Shown piece by piece: positions 35,277-44,092 of a stretch of 64,000 nt of DNA (position 1 is its first letter; the number at the start of each line of letters is the position of its first letter). The translations under genes and the position numbers were made by a program. The notes under the pieces are model-generated. The model saw only the letters and a program-made list of their open reading frames with translations, was not told the origin of the DNA and did no database searches. Origin of the DNA: Geobacteraceae bacterium (GTDB lineage Bacteria; Desulfobacterota; Desulfuromonadia; Geobacterales; Geobacteraceae); the NCBI GenBank assembly GCA_009773645.1, contig WSYB01000018.1, positions 1 to 64,000 on the forward strand, in the 5' to 3' direction.

Positions 35277-36365
35277 ATGAAAAGGCTTGTGAGCAGTCTA
35301 CTGGCAGCGGTTTTACTGGTGGGTGTGGCGGGGAGTGGAACCCTCTTTGCCCAGGAGAATAACCCCAGGGTTATCCGGATCGGGAGCGCCTACGGCGGCG
35401 GGTACGGCAAACCCTATTCAACGGGGACCATCGGCATCGTCCATGCACGGGGGCTCCTGGAGAAGGAGTTCGAGAAGGACGGCATCAAGATCGATTGGTA
35501 CTTTTTCAAGGGGGCCGGCCCCGCCACCAATGAAGCGATTGCCAACAATACCCTCGATTTTGCCTACGAGGGGGATTTCCCCAGCATCGTCGGCAAGGCG
35601 GGGGGGTTGAAGACCAGGATCATAGCCGCCGGCTCCGTTCGCACCGACGTCTTCATCCTCGTCCCCAACGACTCCCAAATTAAATCCATCAAGGATCTGA
35701 AGGGGAGAAAGGTCGGGATTTTCAAGGGAATCAACTCCAACCTCACATTCAGCAGGCTCCTGGAGGCCAACGGTCTGGTCGAGAAGGACCTCCGTCTCTA
35801 CAACTTCGGCACGGCCGAGATCGAAGCGGCCCTTGCCTCCAAGGATATCGAGGCGGGGGTCGGGGGCTTAAGGACGCGCGACCTGGGGCTCACCAAGGTT
35901 CTCTTCTCGACCACCCCGGCCATAAAGGCAATCGACCCGCAGAAGGTGCCCGATGACTGGAAGACCGCCGGGCAGCTCCTGGTCATCGACGACTTCGCCA
36001 AGAAGTACCCCGACATCGTCAAGCGGGTGGTGAAGGTCTACGTGGAAGCGGCCAAGTGGGGGTCGGAGGATAAGAACCGCTCGGAGCTCTTCAAGCTCTG
36101 GTCCCAGAACGGGACCCCCTATAGTCTCCTTAAGGAGCAGTACGGAGGGAAGTCGGGCAAGCACATCACTACCCCGCTCCTGGACGAATTCTTCGTCAAC
36201 CATTACAGGAACGGGGTGGCATACTCGAAGGAAAACAAGTACATCAGGAAACCCTTTGACGTCGATCAATGGATCGACAGGAGCTACCTCGACGCGGCGC
36301 TCAAGGAGCTGAAGCTGGAGAAATACTGGCCCCAGTACGACGCCCAGGGGAAAAAGAAGAAGTAG
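35277..36365 (+). CDS. Aliphatic sulfonate / taurine-type ABC binding protein
   Basis: A 362-residue SsuA/TauA/NrtA-family periplasmic protein with an N-terminal signal (to about residue 25). Motifs include VIRIGSAYGGG, GLLEKEF, ATNEAIANNTLDFAYEGDFPS and a GRKVGIFKGINSN segment. It delivers a small anionic substrate to the permeases SsuC-like 1 and 2. The operon context (porin, reductases) suggests an organosulfur ligand, but the family also includes nitrate and pyrimidine binders, so the ligand is uncertain. Confidence 0.88.
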   Translation: MKRLVSSLLAAVLLVGVAGSGTLFAQENNPRVIRIGSAYGGGYGKPYSTGTIGIVHARGLLEKEFEKDGIKIDWYFFKGAGPATNEAIANNTLDFAYEGDFPSIVGKAGGLKTRIIAAGSVRTDVFILVPNDSQIKSIKDLKGRKVGIFKGINSNLTFSRLLEANGLVEKDLRLYNFGTAEIEAALASKDIEAGVGGLRTRDLGLTKVLFSTTPAIKAIDPQKVPDDWKTAGQLLVIDDFAKKYPDIVKRVVKVYVEAAKWGSEDKNRSELFKLWSQNGTPYSLLKEQYGGKSGKHITTPLLDEFFVNHYRNGVAYSKENKYIRKPFDVDQWIDRSYLDAALKELKLEKYWPQYDAQGKKKK

Positions 36366-36409
36366 CGGATATTTATGTCCGATCATATTTTCCAGAAAGG
36401 AACAGATAG

Positions 36410-37654
36410 ATGAGCAACCATGAATCAGGGCTGGAAGAACTTGCGGACAGATATCCCGATGTGCCGCGCTTCATCATACTGAAACTCGACGCGCAAAGGC
36501 GGGGGATCAAGCTGACGGAAAACGCTTTCAACGCGGTCCAGGAGCCGTTATACCGCTACGGCAGGTACAGCGGCGTCAAGGGGGAGGAGACCTCCAAGGG
36601 AGTATATCCGGGACCGCTCATCCTGAGGGACGGGACGACCGTCCTGACTTCGGCAGCGGCCGCCAGCCAGTTCGAGAACCCCTATACCATAGATCATGTC
36701 GAAGGGAAGTTCTACATCCACGACAACGGCAGGCGGATCGACGAGGTGGACTTCACCCCGCGACCGGACTACTACGGCAAGAAGACCAGTCGCGGCGTCC
36801 CCATGGAATCCATCGCCAGCGCCAGACCGCAGAGGATCGACATCCAACCTTACCGCTACTGCCATTTCTGGGACACGCAGGATCAGTGCAAGTTTTGCTC
36901 GTTCTTCACCGACCTGGAAGAACAGCGGCAGCTCTCGGACGAAAAGTTTCCCAGGGCGCTCAATGTGGAGGACATCTATGAGACCGTGCGCGAGGCGCTG
37001 AAAGAGCCCGGGAGGATCTCCCAGATAAACCTGACCGCCGGCGCCGACTACAGCGGCGCTGTTCCCTTCGACAATGAGGTGAACCGTTATATCGAGGTTC
37101 TCCAGGCGATCGGGAGAAATTTTTCCGGAAGGTTTCCCAGCCAGCTCCTTGCCCCGGCCTACACCAAGAAGCAGGTCAAGAGACTTTATGACGAAACCGG
37201 CCTCTCCTCCTACTGTCCGGACATCGAGGTGTGGGACGAGAATCTCTTCAAATGGATATGCAGCGGCAAAGATAAAGTGGTGGGGAGAAACGAGTGGGTA
37301 AAGAGGACCATCGATGCCGTGGAGATTTTCGGCAAGGGGAACGTCTATACCAACTTCGTCGCCGGGGTGGAAACGGCGCAGCCCCATGGATTCAAGACCA
37401 TCGACGAGGCATTGAAGTCCAGTTTCGAGGGATGCGAATTCTTCGCCAAGCATGGGGTGGTTTACCTGAGCCTTGTCTGGAGACCGTGGAAGAGCTCCGT
37501 CTTTGCCGGGCAGAAGCAGCCCCCCCTGGAGTACTATGTGCGGCTGGTGAAGGGGCTGCGCGAGATACGGAGAGCCTACGGCTTGACCTCGGACAACGAC
37601 GATTATAAGCATTGCGGCAATCACGGCGACAGCGACTTGGAGAGAATAGACTGA
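36410..37654 (+). CDS. Radical SAM protein with CX8CX2C cluster motif (2)
   Basis: A 414-residue paralogue of the radical SAM protein at 28958: C151-X8-C160-X2-C163, the later EVWDENLFKWICSGK and GKGNVYTNFVAGVE segments align with it. It lies between the binding protein and flavoprotein genes. Two such enzymes in one regulon imply two related radical steps, possibly on the substrate or on the cofactors of the two reductases. Start ATG 36410. Confidence 0.8.
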   Translation: MSNHESGLEELADRYPDVPRFIILKLDAQRRGIKLTENAFNAVQEPLYRYGRYSGVKGEETSKGVYPGPLILRDGTTVLTSAAAASQFENPYTIDHVEGKFYIHDNGRRIDEVDFTPRPDYYGKKTSRGVPMESIASARPQRIDIQPYRYCHFWDTQDQCKFCSFFTDLEEQRQLSDEKFPRALNVEDIYETVREALKEPGRISQINLTAGADYSGAVPFDNEVNRYIEVLQAIGRNFSGRFPSQLLAPAYTKKQVKRLYDETGLSSYCPDIEVWDENLFKWICSGKDKVVGRNEWVKRTIDAVEIFGKGNVYTNFVAGVETAQPHGFKTIDEALKSSFEGCEFFAKHGVVYLSLVWRPWKSSVFAGQKQPPLEYYVRLVKGLREIRRAYGLTSDNDDYKHCGNHGDSDLERID

Positions 37655-37673
37655 TAAAAAAGGAGAGAGCGAG

Positions 37674-38156
37674 ATGTCAATACTGCCGGAAGAACTGGTC
37701 AACCTGTTAAAGGATCACGATAGCGTAAAAATTCTGTCAACTACCGATGAAAACGGTGTTCCCCATGCGGTTGCCAAAGGGTCTCTGACCACCCTGGATG
37801 GGATAACCATCGCCTTCAACGAGGGGCTCGACACCAACATCAGCAACAAGAACCTGGTGCGGAGCATCTGGTTTGACAAATCCGTCGCCATCAATGTGAC
37901 GAAAGGCGGGGTCAGCTACCAGATCAAGGGAAAACCGTACAAATGCCTCATTACCGGTCCGGTCTATAAAGAATTTCTCCTCAAGGCGAGGGAGAGAAGG
38001 GGTCCCGATGCGGATATCGCGGCTGTCTGGATCGTTAAGCCGGATGAGGTGAGGAACGAGACGCCGGCGATCCGCAGAAAGGAAGAGGAGGAGAAAAGGC
38101 CCTTCTTCAACCGTCACCTGGACCGGGCGAGTATCAAAAAGACGGTCCACACGTAA
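37674..38156 (+). CDS. FMN-binding split-barrel protein (PPOX family)
   Basis: A 160-residue protein of the pyridoxamine-phosphate-oxidase-like flavin family: STTDENGVPHAVAKGSL at the N-terminus, INVTKGGVSYQIKGKPYKCLITGPV in the middle. Expected to bind FMN or a related cofactor. It is part of the run of redox genes between the binding protein and permeases. A second family member is at 47139. Confidence 0.78.
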   Translation: MSILPEELVNLLKDHDSVKILSTTDENGVPHAVAKGSLTTLDGITIAFNEGLDTNISNKNLVRSIWFDKSVAINVTKGGVSYQIKGKPYKCLITGPVYKEFLLKARERRGPDADIAAVWIVKPDEVRNETPAIRRKEEEEKRPFFNRHLDRASIKKTVHT

Positions 38157-38226
38157 TAAATACGCCGTCAGGGTGGGCACTGTCCACCCTGCACCGCAAC
38201 GCGAGAGAGAAAGGATGGAGGAGCGG

Positions 38227-38739
38227 ATGGATCTTTACAAAGTCATATCAGGCAGGCGCAGCATACGGAAGTACAAATCCGATCCGGTTGCAGACGAGAA
38301 GGTCACCAAGGTTCTGGAGGCGGCCAGGATCGCCCCGTCGGCGGGGAACCGGCAGCCATGGCATTTTATCGTGATAACGGACGAGGAAATCAAGGGCCGC
38401 CTCAAGGCCGCGTACGACCGGGAATGGTTCCATACCGCACCGGTAATAATCTGCGCATGTGGCGAACCTTCCAAAAGCTGGACGAGGAAAGACGGCAGAG
38501 ATTACCGGGACGTGGATGTGGCCATTGCCTTTGATCACCTGGTCCTGGCGGCAACGGCCGAAGGGCTGGGGACCTGCTGGATAGGTGCGTTCGAGCCGGA
38601 AGTGGTGAGGGAGGTACTCAAGATACCCGAGGGGATCGAACCGGTCGTCCTCACCCCGCTCGGGTATCCAGATGAGTCGCCGGCGGCACGGGAGCGGAAA
38701 TCCTTCGCCGACTTCGTTTATAGCAATACGTGGCCATAA
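38227..38739 (+). CDS. Nitroreductase-family oxidoreductase
   Basis: A 170-residue FMN protein from ATG 38227 (GGAGGAGCGG site; ATG 38215 also possible). The signatures RRSIRKYKSDPVADEKV, IAPSAGNRQPWHF and GLGTCWIGAF are those of NAD(P)H:FMN nitroreductases. It may serve as a reductant supplier to the adjacent reductases. Cysteines near the middle (ICACGE) are unusual. Confidence 0.88.
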   Translation: MDLYKVISGRRSIRKYKSDPVADEKVTKVLEAARIAPSAGNRQPWHFIVITDEEIKGRLKAAYDREWFHTAPVIICACGEPSKSWTRKDGRDYRDVDVAIAFDHLVLAATAEGLGTCWIGAFEPEVVREVLKIPEGIEPVVLTPLGYPDESPAARERKSFADFVYSNTWP

Positions 38740-38764
38740 CCTTTAGAGAAAGAGGTCAATCATC

Positions 38765-39391
38765 ATGGCAAAGATAGTCGGTTTGTCGGGGAGCCCGCGC
38801 CCGGAAGGGAATACGGATATCCTCGTCAAGGAAGCGTTGAAAGCAGCGGCTGCACTGGGACTGGAGACGGAGTTTGTCACCCTGGCGGGGAAAGACATCC
38901 AACCCTGTCGTGCCTGCTATGGCTGCCGTGAGGAAGGGGCGCAGGGCAAATGCGCGATCGATGATGACCTCCCGGCGATCTTCGAACGGTTAAAGGGAGC
39001 GGACGGGATCATCATCGGCAGCCCGGTCTACTTCCTTTCCGTCACCGCCCAGTTGAAGGCGCTTTTCGACCGGGGGCTGGTCCTGCGCTACGGCAAAGGA
39101 AGGGTGAAGAGTCGCCCGGGTGTTCGGGGCGGCCCCGAGTTTCTGTTGACGGGGAAGGTCGGCGGGGCTATTGCCGTGGCCGGCAGTAACGGGCAGCAGT
39201 TGACCAGCCTGGATATCCTCAAGTGGATGATCTTCCAGAACATGCTCGTGGTGGGGAACGGTGTGGATGTGGGGACCAATGTCAGCGCCAGAGGAAAAGG
39301 GGAGGTGCTCAAGGACAAAACCGCCCTCTTCCATGCCCGTTCCACCGGTGTAAGGGTTGCAGAAACCGTCAAGGCGTTGCAGAGGCAGTGA
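38765..39391 (+). CDS. Iron-sulfur flavoprotein (Isf-like)
   Basis: A 208-residue flavodoxin-fold protein: GLSGSPRPEGNTDIL binds FMN phosphate, and C48-X2-C51-X2-C54-X8-C63 resembles the compact [4Fe-4S] motif of methanogen/acetogen Isf proteins. A GSPVYFLSVTAQLKALFDR segment is typical of NADPH-dependent FMN reductases. It can split electron pairs to single electrons and could feed the NifH-like or activase proteins. Confidence 0.86.
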   Translation: MAKIVGLSGSPRPEGNTDILVKEALKAAAALGLETEFVTLAGKDIQPCRACYGCREEGAQGKCAIDDDLPAIFERLKGADGIIIGSPVYFLSVTAQLKALFDRGLVLRYGKGRVKSRPGVRGGPEFLLTGKVGGAIAVAGSNGQQLTSLDILKWMIFQNMLVVGNGVDVGTNVSARGKGEVLKDKTALFHARSTGVRVAETVKALQRQ

Positions 39392-39438
39392 TCAACCGTT
39401 TTTGCGGGGGAAAATCGAATTGTCAGGAGGAGCTTCCC

Positions 39439-40377
39439 ATGAATGTACCGGAAGTCAAAATACGAGTGAACTATAACGAAGGCAAGGTGGAACCGCTTAA
39501 GGAGGTCATCGAGGCGTCTCCTTCCAACTCACTCGGCAATGCAGCCGTGCTTGGATGGAGAATTCTCCTCGACTCGTTTAACATTTTTCCCGGACCGCTT
39601 CCGGGGATTGTTCTCAGGCTGGGAGACAAGGCTCTCGGGTTGATCGTACCGCTGCTGCTCTTTCTCGCCTGGGATCTGGTAACCAGGTATGAGTTGACCC
39701 CCCCTCAATTGCTCCCCTTGCCGAAACAGGTAGCCGTCACGTTCCTGGACATGGTGCGCAGCGGAGAGCTCTTGGTCAATCTGAAGATCAGCCTGTTAAG
39801 AGTCACCGCAGGGTTTTTCGCCGGGAGCTTCACGGGGCTGGTGCTGGGAACCGCCATGGGGTTGTCGAAGAAGATCGAGAGCTATGTCGGGCCCCTTTTC
39901 CACTCCATCCGACAGGTGCCGTTACTGGGATGGATACCCCTGCTGATCCTCTGGCTCGGTATGGGAGAGACCTTCAAGGTTTTTTTCATAGCCATCGGCG
40001 CCTTTTATGCCATGACGCTCAATACCTTCCAGGGGATCAGGGATGTGCCCGGTGAGTACCTGGAGGTGGCACGGGTTTTTGAATACAATCGGCTGCAGCT
40101 TTTTCGGAAGATAGTTTTTCCGGCAGCACTCCCCTCCATCCTCACCGGAGTGAGGATAGGTCTGAGTCTGTCGTGGTTTCTCCTCGTCGGAGCTGAGTTC
40201 ACGGGTGCCAGCGAGGGGATCGGCTACAGTATCGCCTGGGCGCGGCAGATATTCCAGACAGACGTCGTGATCGCCGGGGTCTTCGTCATCGGTGTCATCG
40301 GCCTTCTCATGGACCGGGTAGTGACGCTGCTCGAAGGGTATCTGCTGCGCTGGCGGAGAAAGACCTTCACTGCCTGA
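39439..40377 (+). CDS. Sulfonate-type ABC permease 1 (SsuC-like)
   Basis: About 312 residues from ATG 39439 (after CAGGAGG). A 60-residue hydrophilic N-terminal extension precedes six membrane segments; the permease loop EYLEVARVFEYNRLQLFRKI is at about 208-227. The extension is unusual for SsuC. It pairs with the next permease, forming a heteromeric channel. Upstream in-frame codons overlap the flavoprotein gene and are not needed. Confidence 0.87.
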   Translation: MNVPEVKIRVNYNEGKVEPLKEVIEASPSNSLGNAAVLGWRILLDSFNIFPGPLPGIVLRLGDKALGLIVPLLLFLAWDLVTRYELTPPQLLPLPKQVAVTFLDMVRSGELLVNLKISLLRVTAGFFAGSFTGLVLGTAMGLSKKIESYVGPLFHSIRQVPLLGWIPLLILWLGMGETFKVFFIAIGAFYAMTLNTFQGIRDVPGEYLEVARVFEYNRLQLFRKIVFPAALPSILTGVRIGLSLSWFLLVGAEFTGASEGIGYSIAWARQIFQTDVVIAGVFVIGVIGLLMDRVVTLLEGYLLRWRRKTFTA

Positions 40378-40402
40378 ATACAAAATCGAAGAGGTGTGAG
40401 AG

Positions 40403-41188
40403 ATGAGCACAAAGGCAATTTCATTAACGCAACTGCAGGAAAAGGTCAGGACGATCACCCTTCCCCTGATCGTCCTCCTCGTCTGGTGGGTGGTGTCCCA
40501 TCGGGAGATCGTGTCGCCCCATTTTCTCCCCAGGCCGGAGACGGTGGTCGGTGCTTTCTTTACCCTGGTCGAGGAAGGCATCCTGTCTTTTAACCTGAAG
40601 ATGAGCTTCACAAGGGTGATCAGCGGGTTCCTCCTGGGAATATCCTTTGGCCTCGTGCTGGGAATAGCCATGGGGCTCTCCCGGACCGTGGAAAAACTGC
40701 TGCGGCCGTTGTTCGATGCCGTCCGGCAGGTTCCCATGCTGGGGTTCATACCGCTCATCATCCTCTGGTGCGGCGTGAACGAAACCTCCAAGGTGGTGTT
40801 CATCGCCATCGGCGCCTATTACTCAGTTGTCCTCAACACATTCGAAGGGATCAGGAGCGTTAAGAAAGAGTATCTCGAGGTGGCACAGGTGTTTGAATTC
40901 GGCAGGTTCAACCTTCTTAGGAAGTTTGTACTGCCGGCGGCCCTGCCGTCCATCCTTACCGGACTGAGGCTGGGCCTGAGCAAGTCGTGGATGCTGGTGG
41001 TGGGAGCCGAGCTTTTCACCGCCACCAAGGGGGGGATCGGCAGCATGATGGCCGAAGGACGGGAGCAGTGGCGGATGGAAATCGTGTTTGTCGGCATCAT
41101 CATCGTCGGCCTGGTGGGTTTTGTCCTCGACCAGCTGCTCAAGGTGCTGGAAGGGCGGCTGCTGCGGTGGCGAAAGGCCATCGACTAG
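40403..41188 (+). CDS. Sulfonate-type ABC permease 2 (SsuC-like)
   Basis: A 261-residue permease, closely similar to permease 1 in the loop EYLEVAQVFEFGRFNLLRKF but without the N-terminal extension. SsuABC systems usually use a homodimer; two adjacent, non-identical copies with one binding protein and one ATPase suggest a heterodimer. Start ATG 40403 lies 23 bases after the previous stop. Confidence 0.88.
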   Translation: MSTKAISLTQLQEKVRTITLPLIVLLVWWVVSHREIVSPHFLPRPETVVGAFFTLVEEGILSFNLKMSFTRVISGFLLGISFGLVLGIAMGLSRTVEKLLRPLFDAVRQVPMLGFIPLIILWCGVNETSKVVFIAIGAYYSVVLNTFEGIRSVKKEYLEVAQVFEFGRFNLLRKFVLPAALPSILTGLRLGLSKSWMLVVGAELFTATKGGIGSMMAEGREQWRMEIVFVGIIIVGLVGFVLDQLLKVLEGRLLRWRKAID

Positions 41189-41264
41189 TGTCCTTCCGGA
41201 AACTCGGGTGGGCACCGGTTATGTTTCCGATTCGGAAACCAACTAAGAATAAAGGGGGCGTAGT

Positions 41265-42047
41265 ATGGGTGAATCGGGAGCCTTGCAGCTGTCGAATCTG
41301 AATAAGAAGTTTACGGTGGAGGGGGAGAAGATTTCTATCATCGAGAATGTCAATCTCACCGTTTCCCCGGGGGAGTTCATCAGTATCATCGGCCCGAGCG
41401 GCTGTGGCAAGACCACGTTGCTCCGGATGATCATCGGACTGGAATCTGATTACGAAGGGGACATCATCCTGGCCGGGAAAAAATTGAATGGCCCCAGTCT
41501 CAATCGCGGGGTGGTCTTTCAGGACCATCGCCTGCTCCCCTGGCTTACCATCGAAAAAAATGTCGGCTTGGGACTGGAAGGGAAAAAGTATGCCCGGAAC
41601 CGTAAGCAGATCATCCAGGATCATCTCGAGCTGGTGGGGCTGAGGGGTTTTGAGAAGGCATACCCCTACCAGTTGTCGGGGGGGATGGCCCAACGGGCGT
41701 CCATAGCCCGCGCCCTTGTGAACAGGCCGGAGATACTCCTCCTCGATGAACCTCTCGGTGCTTTGGACGCCCTGACCCGCATGTATATGCAGCAGGAGCT
41801 GGAAAAGATCTGGCAGCAGGAGGGGGGGATCACCATGATCATGGTCACCCACGATGTGGAAGAGGCGATTTACCTCTCCGACAAGGTGGTTATCATGTCG
41901 AACCGTCCGGGAAAGCTCAAGAAGACCATACCGGTTCCCCTTGCCCGCCCGCGGGACCGGGCGAGTTACGATTTCATCAAGATAAAGGAGGAGGTTTTGC
42001 GGGAATTCCATCTCCAGGCCGAGCACCAGTTCAGCTATGCCATCTGA
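41265..42047 (+). CDS. Sulfonate-type ABC ATPase (SsuB/TauB-like)
   Basis: A 260-residue ATPase with Walker A GPSGCGKTT, Q-loop VVFQDHRLLPW, signature LSGGMAQRASIARAL and Walker B ILLLDEPLGALD, typical of the SsuB/TauB/NrtC group. It powers uptake by the permease pair. A 76-base gap separates it from permease 2; GGGGGCG precedes ATG 41265. Confidence 0.9.
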   Translation: MGESGALQLSNLNKKFTVEGEKISIIENVNLTVSPGEFISIIGPSGCGKTTLLRMIIGLESDYEGDIILAGKKLNGPSLNRGVVFQDHRLLPWLTIEKNVGLGLEGKKYARNRKQIIQDHLELVGLRGFEKAYPYQLSGGMAQRASIARALVNRPEILLLDEPLGALDALTRMYMQQELEKIWQQEGGITMIMVTHDVEEAIYLSDKVVIMSNRPGKLKKTIPVPLARPRDRASYDFIKIKEEVLREFHLQAEHQFSYAI

Positions 42048-42071
42048 GCGGGTAATCGGGCTGAATCCGCC

Positions 42072-43133
42072 ATGGAGACGTCAGGATATCACACCATGAC
42101 CGTACGCAAAGTAAAACTGGGAAGAACCGGATACACGGTATCGGTAATAGGTTTCGGAGCCTTGCCGATACAGCGGCTGGGGACAACCGAGGCCATCTCG
42201 GTCCTGCGGCACGCGATGATTCGCGGGATTAATTTTATCGATACCGCCCATGGTTACAGCAACAGCGAGGAAAAGATCGGCGGGGCACTGCAACGGGGGG
42301 GCGACGAGATCATCCTGGCGACTAAAACGCCGGCACGGGATGCGGAAACGGCCCTCCGGCACGTCGATACGAGCCTTGCCAGAATGGGGGTCGATTTTAT
42401 CCATATCTACCAACTCCACGCGGTCAACGGCGCTGCCGACCTGGCGCAGGTTCTGGCGCCGGGAGGGGCGCTGGAGGGACTCAAACGAGCGCGGGAGATG
42501 GGAAAGATAGGGCACATCGGGATCACCGGCCATCGACCGGACGCGCTGGCGGAGGCGCTCAGAACCGGCGAATTCGCCACAGTCCAGGTGCCGTACAACT
42601 TCATTGAAACCGAACCGGAAAGGGAGCTCTTCCCCCTGGCCGGGGCGCTCGACGTGGGGATCATCATCATGAAGCCCCTCGGCGGAGGGATGTTGAACAA
42701 CGCAACCATCTCCTTGAAATACATTCTGCAGCAGCCCGGCGTCGTGCCGATCCCCGGCTTCGAGACGGTGGAAGAGGTGGATGAGATCCTGGCAATTGCC
42801 GACGGCTGTTACCGGCTCCATCCCGGGGAAAAGGAAGAACTGGAGGCTATCAAGGGGGAGCTGGGGAGAAGATTCTGCCGGCGCTGCAATTACTGTGCTC
42901 CGTGTCCGCAGGGGATCCATATCCCCCAGGCGATGATACTCCACACCCTGTTGAAGAGATTGGGGACGAAGCACTTCACTGCAGGTTGGGGAAAGGATGC
43001 TCTGGAAAAGGCCGAGACCTGTATCGGGTGCGGCGCCTGCGAGCCCCGATGTCCCTACGAGCTCGCCATCCCGGAGATAATAAACGGCAACGTCCGACAT
43101 GTCAGGGGGGAGTTGGGGGCAGCGGGTTTATGA
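42072..43133 (+). CDS. Aldo-keto reductase with C-terminal ferredoxin domain
   Basis: A 353-residue protein. Residues about 9-270 form an AKR barrel (GFGALPIQRLG, FIDTAHGYSNSEEKIG with catalytic Tyr, KTPARDAETA). The C-terminus has CRRCNYCAPC (CX2CX2CX2C) and CIGCGACEPRC (CX2CX2CX3C), so two [4Fe-4S] clusters are possible. Such fusions link NAD(P)H-type chemistry to ferredoxin. It directly precedes the NifH-like operon and may supply its electrons. The true start may be ATG 42096. Confidence 0.86.
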   Translation: METSGYHTMTVRKVKLGRTGYTVSVIGFGALPIQRLGTTEAISVLRHAMIRGINFIDTAHGYSNSEEKIGGALQRGGDEIILATKTPARDAETALRHVDTSLARMGVDFIHIYQLHAVNGAADLAQVLAPGGALEGLKRAREMGKIGHIGITGHRPDALAEALRTGEFATVQVPYNFIETEPERELFPLAGALDVGIIIMKPLGGGMLNNATISLKYILQQPGVVPIPGFETVEEVDEILAIADGCYRLHPGEKEELEAIKGELGRRFCRRCNYCAPCPQGIHIPQAMILHTLLKRLGTKHFTAGWGKDALEKAETCIGCGACEPRCPYELAIPEIINGNVRHVRGELGAAGL

Positions 43134-43196
43134 GGAACGAGAAACCGGACTGAGCCGGTTCGAAGACAGTCAAAAAACGGTGAAAAGGAAAATCAA

Positions 43197-44072
43197 ATGA
43201 CGGAAAAAAGATCCAAACACATAGCCATCTACGGTAAAGGGGGGATCGGGAAGTCCACCACTACCTCCAACATCGCCGCCGCCCTGGCTGAGGCCGGCTA
43301 CCGCGTGATCCAGATCGGCTGCGATCCCAAGAGCGATTCCACGACCATCCTGCGCGGCGGCAACGAACTGCCGACGGTCCTCGACACCCTGCGGGAGCAC
43401 AGCAAGATAAAGATTGAAGACATCTCCGCGGTCGGCTTCAAAGGGGTCCTCTGCATCGAAGCAGGGGGGCCGGTCCCCGGGGTGGGGTGCGCCGGCCGGG
43501 GGATCAACGCGGCGGTGGGGCTCCTCCAGGACCTCCACCTCTTCGAAGAGTACAAGGCCGACTATGTCCTGTACGACGTGCTCGGGGATGTGGTTTGCGG
43601 CGGGTTTGCCGTGCCGATCCGGGACGGGATCGCCGAGCGAGCCTATGTGGTATCCTCCTCCGATTTCATGGCCATCTATGCGGCGAACAATCTCTTCAAG
43701 GCAATATCCAAGTATGCGCCTTCCGGCGGTGCCCGCCTCGGGGGGGTGATCGCCAACGGCCTGACTGCACCCTATGCGGAATCGCTCGTTGACGACTTTG
43801 TCGGGAGGACCGGCACAAAAGTCATAGGGTACGTGCCGCGCTCCCTCGTGGTCTCCCAGAGTGAGCTCTACGGCCAGACCGTCATCGAGGCATCTCCCGG
43901 TTCGAGTCATGCCGACATCTACCGGGGACTGGCCAGGCATCTCGTCGAACACGAGGAAACGACCATACCCGCTCCCTTGAACGGTCGGGAGTTGAAGGCG
44001 TGGGCCAGGGAATGGGGGGACCGGATTTTCGAAGTGGAGGCGGGGGTCATCGGTGAGCGGGCAGCCATATAA
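43197..44072 (+). CDS. NifH-like reductase component, canonical P-loop
   Basis: A 291-residue FeS protein. GKGGIGKST (13-21) is a complete deviant Walker A; GCDPKSDST, C98 (GVGCAGRG, with the Arg that is ADP-ribosylated in NifH) and C134 (VVCGG) are all present. It would deliver electrons with ATP hydrolysis to the adjacent D/K-like proteins. It resembles the NifH-like protein at 17887, which has lost the P-loop lysine. The gene begins 63 bases after the aldo-keto reductase stop and is followed by the D-like gene after 20 bases. Confidence 0.93.
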   Translation: MTEKRSKHIAIYGKGGIGKSTTTSNIAAALAEAGYRVIQIGCDPKSDSTTILRGGNELPTVLDTLREHSKIKIEDISAVGFKGVLCIEAGGPVPGVGCAGRGINAAVGLLQDLHLFEEYKADYVLYDVLGDVVCGGFAVPIRDGIAERAYVVSSSDFMAIYAANNLFKAISKYAPSGGARLGGVIANGLTAPYAESLVDDFVGRTGTKVIGYVPRSLVVSQSELYGQTVIEASPGSSHADIYRGLARHLVEHEETTIPAPLNGRELKAWAREWGDRIFEVEAGVIGERAAI

Positions 44073-44092
44073 AAGGTGAAAGGAAAGCAAGT

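Noticed and set aside
39223-39438. An upstream extension of SsuC-like permease 1 into the flavoprotein gene
   Set aside because: It would overlap the whole end of the previous gene in another frame; ATG 39439 has a good ribosome site.
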